Below, one piece after another: positions 22,480 through 30,324 of a DNA stretch of 36,029 nt. The position numbers and the translations under genes were made by a program. This stretch comes from Zelonia costaricensis (taxonomy: Eukaryota > Euglenozoa > Kinetoplastea > Trypanosomatida > Trypanosomatidae). The stretch is from the NCBI GenBank assembly GCA_030849075.1, contig JASAOO010003283.1:1-36029 (forward strand), in the 5' to 3' direction. The notes below the pieces were generated by a model, which had not been told where the DNA came from, did no database searches, and saw only the letters and a program-made list of their open reading frames with translations. Within the stretch, counting starts at the first letter, position 1, and every line of letters starts with the position of its first letter.

Positions 22480-22513
<34 letters not shown>
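22480..22513. repeat. (GT)n microsatellite upstream of gene B
   Basis: About 17 pure GT units. In the transcript it reads as CA and lies just upstream of the polypyrimidine tract predicted for gene B. Confidence 0.95.
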
Positions 22514-22514
<1 letters not shown>

Positions 22515-24020
22515 TGATGGGAAGGGTGTATCGGCGGCGGTGTCGGGGACGGAGAAGGGCAGGTGAGGTGGGCCACTCGGGAATCGAAAGAAGCTCTGGG
22601 CGTGATGGTCCTCTCTATAGTTTGTGTGGGCAACAAGAGGGGTGCAGGCCAGTGCAGCGAGGCACGGGCACTAGGAGGGGGAAGAGGGTGGGGGTGGGGG
22701 CGAGAAGAAGGTGCCGGAACACGAAAAGGAAAGAAGAAAGAAGAACAGCGCGGATTGGCACCAGCGACGGCCCAAACACCGTTGCTGCCACTGCTTTCAC
22801 GATGTGCCAGGGACACACGGAAGCGTGTCGGGCAGCGATGTGGGGGGGGGGGGGGCTGGATAGATGATGGGGGATGGGGAGGGGAGCGGAAGAGGCAATA
22901 TAGGTAAAACTGGGACAGGGGGGAGGGGAGGGGGCGAGGAAAGGAAGGCAGAACAGGATGTCGCAGAGAACAGCAGCAAAGATGGAAGTGAGCAAGGAGA
23001 AGATCCAAAAGAAAATGCACTGGTGAGGCAGGCTGTATAGAAAAGAGAAGGACCTGAAAAGAAAAAGGGGTAACGTACGCACGCGCGCACGTCGATAGAC
23101 GCACACAGCCCTACACACACACGTACACTCGCCGCCTTCCAAGGCGTACCTGCGTGCACAATCGTGCAGTCGGGAAGTCCCACTGCACAAGAAACAGAGA
23201 AGCTATCAGAAAGAAAAAGGAAAAAGTGAGAGACAGCAGAAGGAAAGTCGAGAAGGGGGGCGCCTCAAGCACACTCGCCACGAACCACAAACACGTAATC
23301 TCCCTCCCACTCAGACGAACACGTGTAGGACAGGAAAACAAGAAAAAAAGGGAAGGAGCAGCAACGCTTAGAAGTGGAAGCTGGGGGCGAAACGCCAGGC
23401 GATCGTGTCAAGACCCACCGGAAAACCGAGAAGGACGGTGCGGCGAGAGACGAGGAGGATGAGGGGGAGGGGGGGAGGGGGCAAGGCGAGGGTAGGACGG
23501 AGATGTGGGCGTGCCTTTGCGGCTAGGTGAGCTTGATACTGGGAGGGGTGGGGTGAAGAATGGCTTTGGGTGCGGGACGCGGTGGCGTGTGCCTGTGTGT
23601 GTGTGTGTGTGTGTGTCTGTGCAGAGCGGGGAGGGGAGGGAGAGGAACAACAACAGCCGCGCGCAGACGGGAGGGGGAGGGAGGAGGGAGGAGGGAGGGG
23701 TGGAGGAAAAGACAAAAAAATCCGACTGAAGCGAAGAAAGCGCACACTAGAAGAAAAACAGAAAACCCAAAGCCAAGGCGCACACTGGGAAACAGCACAA
23801 CGGGGATAAAGCCCAATCAAAACACACACACACATGCAGAAGGGGATAAAGGTGCCAAGTGGAGAAACCACTCGACACACCCAACACGAAGACAACGACA
23901 CACAAAATAGGGAAAGAGAAAAAGTTACGGAGACGCAAAGATGTCGGCGATACGACAGGGGGAAGACGGAAAGCAGGAAGGAAGACGCCGTGGAGGGAAG
24001 TGATGGAGCCCTGGTCTGCC

Positions 24021-24075
24021 TGCGTGCGTGTGTGTGATTGTGTGCGTGTGTGTGTGTGTGTGTGTGTTTGTGTGC
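24021..24075. repeat. (GT)n microsatellite
   Basis: A GT tract with several single-base interruptions, ending near GTGCACAT. Confidence 0.92.
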
Positions 24076-24458
24076 ACATGGGGATCGGGGGAGGGGGGCA
24101 GAGCAGGAAGAGTTGTGACGGCAATGTTGTTGTTGTTTTCCACCGGGTGCACACCAAGAAAGCGGTGCGAGACGGAAGAGGCAGCGTACGGTCGGGCGAG
24201 ATGAGTTGGATCACACACATACAGACACACGAGACTAGCTTACCCTCGACAGGCTGCAAACCTGAGCGCGCGCTCCCGACTGCTGAGCGGCTCCTTTTAT
24301 TCTTCTTCGTTGCTTCGTTCTCATCTTTTTTTTTTTTCTCATATTCGCAACGCCTCAGACGGCAGCCAGCACGTGTCCGTCCCCACTGGACTCCCCAGCG
24401 TGCTTTGGGGAAGGGTTGCGTCGACATCACACGAGAGATAAATAAACATACACACATC

Positions 24459-24506
24459 CATATATATATATATATATATGTATATAGATATGTGTATATG
24501 TATAGG
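24459..24506. repeat. (TA)n microsatellite and AT-rich flank
   Basis: About ten TA units (24460-24479) followed by TGTATATAGATATG-type sequence to about 24506. It is the most AT-rich spot in the window and resembles the AT island near 7215-7262. Confidence 0.9.
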
Positions 24507-26027
24507 GAAATAGCAAACACTCCGTGAGTGACAGAGGAGAAGATTGCAGAACAAGGAAAAAAAAAAAAGAAGAACACGCACAGACAGACCCAGAGCGAGG
24601 CGAGACGAGACGAGGCACGAAAACGTCAGTGGGTGAACAAAACAGAAGAAAAGTGGCAGCACCAGAGGGAGAGGCGGTTCTTGCACACACACACACGCAC
24701 ACACACACGCTGCACGTGCATCGAGTGCGCGGCCCGCGCTCTGCTCCGCTGCAACGTAAAAGACGAGGTGAGCCGCAAGCGAACAAATCAGCAGGAAAAA
24801 GAAGGGAAAGACAGCCAAGAGAAATGAAGCGGAAAAGAGGAAGAGGGGAGGGGGAAGCGAGTGATGTAAATGCATCCACGGCGTACTCAAGGGATGGATA
24901 AAAGCGGCGTAGGAGGGGGGGAGCAGGCTGGGGGGGGGAGGCGTGGACGGAGCGAGGAGACAGGGGGGAGGGGGACCTAAACCTATCGAGCTGGACGTGC
25001 AAAGCCCGCCCACTGCCGACCGCGTGCCTGCATGACTGTCTGTTTTTTTTTTTTTTTCAGAGGTGCTATCAGGCGTCGCGTGCGGTGGAGGCGCTGCTTT
25101 CCGCTTCAGCACCCAATTCTTGTGTTTGTGTCGTCTCCGTGTATGCGCGACGGCGCACTTGACATGGAAAGGCGGCTGAGGCCCAACAACAGCGAAAACA
25201 GAAACAGAAACAGGGGAAGGGGTGAAAAGAGGCAAAGAGGGGAAAAGGACAGCAAGAAAGCGAGACAGAGCAGACATCAGCACAGCGCACAGACCCACCG
25301 CACGCGCTAAGGAGGCAGAGTAAGCGAGCACGCATGCACGTGTATCACATGCTGCGGGGTACAACAGGACGTCGCTTACGTGTATGTGAGTCCGCGGTGG
25401 GTGTGCAGCCAGGCAGCAAATCGAGAAGGGACGCCGCGAAGGAGAAAAACGTGAACGCAAGAGGCGGTGAGGGGGGGGTGCGCGTTTGTCTGTGTCAACA
25501 CGCGCGAGAAGCACGCCAACAAGCTGTTGCGTTATACAGTCGTTGGAACAGCGCTGCCACGACATCGCCCGCGCATCCACATCCCCTTCACAGCAAGAAA
25601 GCGGTGAAAACAAACAACAAAGGGAAAAGAAGAAAGGTAAAGATAGTCTCGGCCACTTCGGCGAGTGTTACACATACTCCTTTCTTTGTAGATTCTGGCC
25701 TCGAAGACGCGAACAAGAACGGCTGTCTGCCCGCCTACAGGCTCTCACCTCACCGCAACGTTTCGCCCCCGCTCGTTTGGATGACCTCCGCATGGTGTAA
25801 GAGGGATCGGGTGTTCACGTGTGGGTGTGTGCGTGTTTATGGGTGTACACGCACACGCTCGGATTGACGGAAAGGCACAACAAGAAAAACGCAAAAAGGA
25901 GAGAAGCGGTTCTGCATGAGAAAAGGGTGCACGAGACAAGCGGAGAAAGGGGAAGCGTGAAACAGGAAGAAGTCCGGAGTGGCTGGTGCACTTTGAGTGC
26001 TGAAGGTGCACGTACGCAGGTTCACGC

Positions 26028-26075
26028 AAACACCCACACACACACACACGCACACACACACACACACACACACAC
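26028..26075. repeat. (CA)n microsatellite
   Basis: A CA tract with one G interruption, about 48 bases, roughly 490 nt beyond the 3' end of the retroposon. Confidence 0.94.
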
Positions 26076-26946
26076 GTTGTCCTTCTTTCCCTCTCGGTAG
26101 CCGCTTTTCTGGCACATGTTCGCACCGCTCCCTTCAACTCTTCTTCTCTTGTTTGTACTGTTGTTTGCTGATGCCTTGGTGGTCACCATCGCACGTTCAT
26201 CTCATCCTAGAGACAATAGGAAGCCTTCCCGCACACACCCCCTCCCCCGCGGGTGTACGTCATGAGGGAGGGTGGAGGGTCGCTTGACGCGTGGCAGAGC
26301 GGCGGCGCAGCGGAAGAGGTGAGGTTGTAGATGGGGGCGGGAGGGGAGAAGGACGCGAGACTCACAGCGGCGGAAGCGCCCGTGGCTATGAAACTACACG
26401 AGACGAGCTAACGGCGAGAGACATACGAGGGGGGGGGATGAAGCAAGCCACACTTGACGAGCTCGGCAGAAGCGCATAAGCTCGTCACCGGAGCCGCAGA
26501 GAGGAGGGGCGCGCACTGCGGGCGCAAGCACGGAAGAAGAGGTAGAGAAGTGGTGAAATGGCTTTTTTTTTTTCAATGCGCCGTTTTCGAAGCAAACGTT
26601 GTAGCAAAGCAAGTCGCGTGTCTTTGGAGCCGGCACGACTAAACCCCACACCTTGGCTCTCTCCTGGTTCCCCCGTGCAAGAAGCTGGGTCGAGACTCAG
26701 CCTCCTGCCCTGGGCGCTAGAAAGAAACCGCACTTCAACACAGCGTGGGGACCGGAGCGCAACTTCCGAAAGAGGCGAGAAGCTCGCGAAACGTAGGCAC
26801 TTTCTTGCTGCGGCTGGTGCAAACGTGGTCACTGCCGGAGGCCGTAAGCGGCAGACGCCAGACCCGACCTCTTCGCCAACACCGTGCGGGGAGCGACCGC
26901 CTCGGAGAAACGGCGATACCCCGACGGCGTCCCCGCGTTGCGGGCA

Positions 26947-26975
26947 CTGGACCCTCCCACCACCTGAGGTGGTTT
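26947..26975 (-). promoter_or_regulatory. Second retroposon signature (signature II)
   Basis: On the minus strand the core reads CCACCTCAGGTGG (26972-26960), then TGGGAGGGTCCAGT. This resembles the L1Tc segment with CCACCTCA..GTGGTG and AGGGTCTAGT, with two bases missing at the hairpin tip. In SIDER2-bearing Leishmania mRNAs the second signature is the reported site of endonucleolytic cleavage that starts decay. The core is a perfect 6-bp inverted repeat around a single C. Confidence 0.65.
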
Positions 26976-26990
26976 GGCTTCGGTAGGGAG

Positions 26991-27066
26991 AGGAGCTCTT
27001 AGCTTCCCCACCAAGGGCGGATAGTACACCTGGAAACCGCGTTGACGTGGCTCCCGTTTTTCCAGG
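26991..27066 (-). ncRNA. HDV-like ribozyme fold at the SIDER 5' end (signature I)
   Basis: The first ~76 nt can fold like the self-cleaving ribozyme at the L1Tc 5' end. P1: CCTGGAAA (27066-27059) pairs perfectly with TTTCCAGG (27036-27029), 8 bp. P2: GGAG (27054-27051) pairs with CTCC (26995-26992), with a possible extra G-U. P3: CCACG and CGCGG close a UCAA loop (27050-27037) with one A-C mismatch. The joining strand GCTAAG (27003-26998) keeps the C (27002) expected to be catalytic. P4 would be the C/G-rich segment between. P1 is paired although its sequence differs from L1Tc, which argues for retained structure. Activity is unknown; the P3 mismatch may weaken it. Confidence 0.5.
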
Positions 27067-27099
27067 TCTTCACTCTCTGTATAAATCCAAAAACGAGGA

Positions 27100-27116
27100 C
27101 TGGTGCGCAACACCAG
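27100..27116. repeat. Short perfect hairpin
   Basis: CTGGTG and CACCAG form a 6-bp stem around a CGCAA loop, about 35 bases upstream of the retroposon 5' end. It has no T-run after it and is not a bacterial-type terminator. Confidence 0.6.
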
Positions 27117-27320
27117 CGACCCTGCGTGAAGCTTGGGGAGGAGGGACCTGGCTGAGTTCTGTTTCTTCCTGCTTCCTTGTGTGGTGGCTCACGTGATACT
27201 CCGTATTGGAAACACCGAAAGTAGCAGAAAAAAGAAGAACGAAAAGGTTTCTAGATGAGGTCAGCTTTCACGCATGCGTACGCCCGAGCCTGACGGAGCA
27301 AGAAAGGAGTATGAGCCCTG

Positions 27321-27344
27321 CGTGTGTGTGTGTGTGTGTGTGTG
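27321..27344. repeat. (GT)n microsatellite
   Basis: About 12 pure GT units. A complementary CA tract lies 250 bases away at 27594-27619. Confidence 0.93.
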
Positions 27345-27593
27345 GCATTAGGAGGGCAGTGCGAGAAGACGAAGGGGCCACTCTTACACTGCCGCAGAAG
27401 AGGACAGGTGAATGCCGAATGCGTGCATCCCGGGTGTCTTTATACAACACAAGAGAGACAGAGAGACACGTGGGGCTAGAGACCTGACCGACGGCCGCCA
27501 GAGCCGAAAAGAAAGGAGAAGAACGCCACGCAAAGACCGAGCCTGCTGCGGCACCCTCACGCGCAGCAACACGCACGGCATAGCACAGCACAG

Positions 27594-27619
27594 CACACAC
27601 ACACACACACACACACACA
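27594..27619. repeat. (CA)n microsatellite
   Basis: About 13 CA units preceded by CACAG repeats. With 27321-27344 it forms another facing GT/CA pair. Confidence 0.93.
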
Positions 27620-29109
27620 GGCAAGAACATCGAAAACCAGCACAAATGAAGGAAATCGTGTATAATCTGCGAAGCAAGACGAAGAGTGAGAAAGAAGAAG
27701 CGGGGGACGGAGTGACAAGATCCGGCGAGATAGTGAAGCCACGGTAAAAGAAGAAGCAGAGAGAGAGCAGCAGGCTTCGTGTGCCTCTGTGTGTGTATGT
27801 GTGGGTATTTGCGTGTGACTCTGTGTGCGGTTGTGTATGTGTGTAGGCCCGCACGTGAATCCAAGGAACATTGAGAAAAACGTCTAAGAGAGTGCGCCAC
27901 AGCAGACCGTCAAGAGAGAAGGAAGGACACCACCACCTCGTGGCCACCGTGGAGGTGAGAAATAGAGAAAGAGAGAGAGGTGGCAGTGCCCACGGTGGAC
28001 CCATGGTTTGAATCAGTCCTTTTCTTTTCTTCTTTGTAGGCGTTCTCGTCGCGTGTGTGCGGGGACCGAGCGGATTGGGATGCCATGGCCATCCATGGGC
28101 GACGGCGGCAGGGGCGTCGTTCTGCCCGGCACAGTCGCGTTGGGCACGTGTGCGTGGGTGCCAAAATTCTGCCCCGCCCCTTCCTCCCCCCTGCTCCCTC
28201 GAAACATAAAGAGAAAAAGGAGTGGTGACGGCCGACACATAGATAGAGAGAGAGAGCTTTGATGGAGACCTGGGCGTGGGTGGCGGAGCCCAGACCCACC
28301 TCAGGCTGCATTCATGTCTCTCACTGTTTTTTTTTTCTTTTTGTCCATGCACCGCACCACCTTCGCTGTTGATGACGCGGGGGGGGAGGGGGGCTCCACC
28401 TCGGTGATAGCCATCCATGCTGTGAAACACGAGAAACAAAAAAAACAACGAGAGGAAGCGAGACACCCACACGCAACAAAGAAAACAGCAAAGACGAGGG
28501 AGAAAAAAAAGGTGAGCGGGAAGTGGAAAAGAAGGCAGCTGCGTTGATGCTTGCTCGTCTGGTGAGGGGGAGGGGCGGGGGGCGAGAGAGGGGGTATAGG
28601 AGTAGTTTGGGTTAGTGTGTGAGTGTGTGAGTGTGTGTATATGCTGGGGGGAGGGGGGGGATGCGCAACAACGCACGTCCGCGCAGCGACAGGGTAAACT
28701 CAAAAAAGAGGTAGCAACGCCGAAACGGCGAGGCAGCAAAAGAAGAAAGAGGCCCCCTGACTGGCAGCGTCGGTAGGGCCCTCGAAACACAAAGAAGATC
28801 GGCGGAGCATCAAGATTAGAGAGAAACTCAAAAAGAAGAAACGACACCCGGCACGGGCGGGCGGTGACTCGTGACGGCGGGAGGCGGGATAGGGGACGGC
28901 GGGCGAGCTTCACCGTCCAGCAGTCTGGTACTGGCGCACAGACGCACACACGCGAGCACACACACACACGCATAGCTATAGTCGCATTAAGGAGGGGGAG
29001 AGGTGGAACAAGGGAAGGGTGAGAAACAAGGTTGGCTATAGACTGTTTGAGGGAAGGAACGCAGCACGAACGTGAAAAGAAAACAAAGGGATCTGGGTTG
29101 TGCACTCCA

Positions 29110-29110
<1 letters not shown>

Positions 29111-29145
<35 letters not shown>
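29111..29145. repeat. (CA)n microsatellite
   Basis: About 16 pure CA units after CGCA, in the predicted 3' UTR of gene C. Confidence 0.95.
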
Positions 29146-29147
<2 letters not shown>

Positions 29148-30324
29148 TCAAACAAAAAGGAGAAACCAAAAGACAAGAACAGCTAGGAAGATGAGCAAGC
29201 ACAAACGATGGGGGAAAAAAGGGAGAACAGAAAAGGAGGTGTGTACCGTGGGGCCCTTGCGTGCACTCCTTGCGTGTTTCCGTGTTTGTTTGTGTGTTTT
29301 TCCTTCCTCTTCTTTTCGCGTTGCCAGACCGGCGCAGTGGGGACAGCTGCCATGCAGCCGTGACGACAACTGCAGGCCCGCAAGGTCGCGCAACACAAGC
29401 GAGAGCGACGACTCGAGCGTGGAGAGTGACGAGAGAAAAAGAGGACCAGAAGCAAACACCGAGACGAGAGCAGAAAAAAAAGGGCACACGAAGGAGTGCC
29501 CGTGCTGACGGGCGCGCTAAGGGAGTATAGGCAGCACACTCTCCATTTCAAGCTCGCTTCCTCCCTTACTTCGCGTTTCCTGTTCACTTCTTCTCTCCTT
29601 TTTTTCTTACTTTTTTCTCTCGAAGGGAGACACGGCAAGAAGGTCAGGGAGGCAGACAGGAAAGAAACAAAGCAAGCACTTGAGGGAAGGCACAAAACCC
29701 ACAATAGGAGCTACACACACGACAGCCCAAGACACGTGGAGAACGCACAACACAACCGCAAAACGAGAAAAAAAAAAAGGAGAGTGTCGAGGGAGAGAGA
29801 TAGAGAGAAAGATAGAGAAGGAGGACACTAAAAGGGGGACCCAATGGACCCTGTATAGAACCAAGTCATATTGGTGTTACTCCCTGTTCGTATTTCCATC
29901 CCTTTCTTTATTATTTTTTTTCGGGTGGCACTTCTTCTTCATTTCTGAGCAAACTCGCCCCGGGAACAACTCTCCATAAAGGATCTTGCACGCACAAGCA
30001 CACACACACACACACACCAGAAGCACTCACGCGCCCTTCCGTGACCACCTCTCTTTCCCTTCTCACACACCGGATCCGACAGTTGAAGAAAGGAGGAGGG
30101 GGAGAGGGGGGAGGAGAATAGGGCATGTGCACGGCGCCGGCGGCGGCGGCGGCGCGCGTGCATCGCGTCGTCACCTTCGCCGCTGCGTCTGCGCGTCTAT
30201 CACACCTTCTCTTTTCAGTTTTCGCTTCTTGGCGTGCCTGCTCACTTCACTGTCTCTATCGTTCATTCGTGTGGTGGGTGTGCGTGTGGTGCTTGCAGTC
30301 GTTGCTTTTCTGCCCCCGGGCGCG

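Larger units (their letters stand above)
22447..26562. other. Gene-free region upstream of gene B
   Basis: No gene is recognised. It holds the upstream flank of gene B and probably the distal 3' region of gene C. Contents: CA/TG tracts (22480-22513, 23587-23620, 24021-24075, 24683-24708, 26028-26075), G runs on the plus strand, a (TA)n island near 24460 and a plus-strand T15 run followed by CAG at 25043-25060. The minus-strand open frame 24339-25613 reads through repeats and poly-Phe and was not called. Confidence 0.6.
26563..27066 (-). mobile_element. SIDER-type short retroposon (ingi/L1Tc clade relic)
   Basis: A non-coding element of about 504 bp in the same sense as the genes. Its 5' end (27066 downward) carries the signature shared by trypanosomatid retroposons: CCTGG, then CCACGTCAACGCGG (27050-27037), CCAGG (27033-27029) and GAAGCTAAG (27006-26998), closely matching the start of T. 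cruzi L1Tc as I recall it. A second signature copy lies at 26975-26947, and paired signatures are typical of Leishmania SIDERs. An A11 tail (26573-26563 on the minus strand) marks the 3' end. No open frame of significance and no clear target-site duplication are seen. SIDERs usually sit in 3' UTRs; members of SIDER2 destabilise mRNAs. Here the element is about 3.3 kb after the gene C stop. SIDER1 versus SIDER2 cannot be decided by eye; size and location suggest SIDER2. Confidence 0.85.
27067..30324. other. Proximal 3' region of gene C
   Basis: No gene is recognised between the gene C stop and the retroposon. It should be gene C 3' UTR in part. Contents: CA/TG tracts (27321-27344, 27594-27619, 28950-28971, 29111-29145, 29998-30018), a hairpin at 27100-27116 and a moderately GC-rich, less repetitive patch at 28010-28320. 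Minus-strand open frames at 27268-27900 and 27384-29141 are Ser/Leu/Phe/Cys-rich readings of repeats and were not called. Confidence 0.6.

Noticed and set aside
24339..25613. A 424-codon minus-strand open frame
   Set aside because: It contains poly-Phe from T runs, Tyr-Ile strings from the TA repeat and Cys-Val strings from TG repeats, with no recognisable domain.
26558..26986. A 142-codon plus-strand open frame
   Set aside because: It lies inside the SIDER element on the opposite strand; the repeat signatures explain the sequence better.
28609..28625. A GGGTTAG sequence resembling a telomere repeat
   Set aside because: It occurs once only, followed by GTGTGAGT units; there is no tandem array.
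27384..29141. A 585-codon minus-strand open frame
   Set aside because: It is Ser/Leu/Phe/Cys/His-rich and reads through several CA/TG tracts. The pyrimidine-rich strand is short of stop codons (TAA, TAG and TGA each need two purines), so long frames arise by chance.
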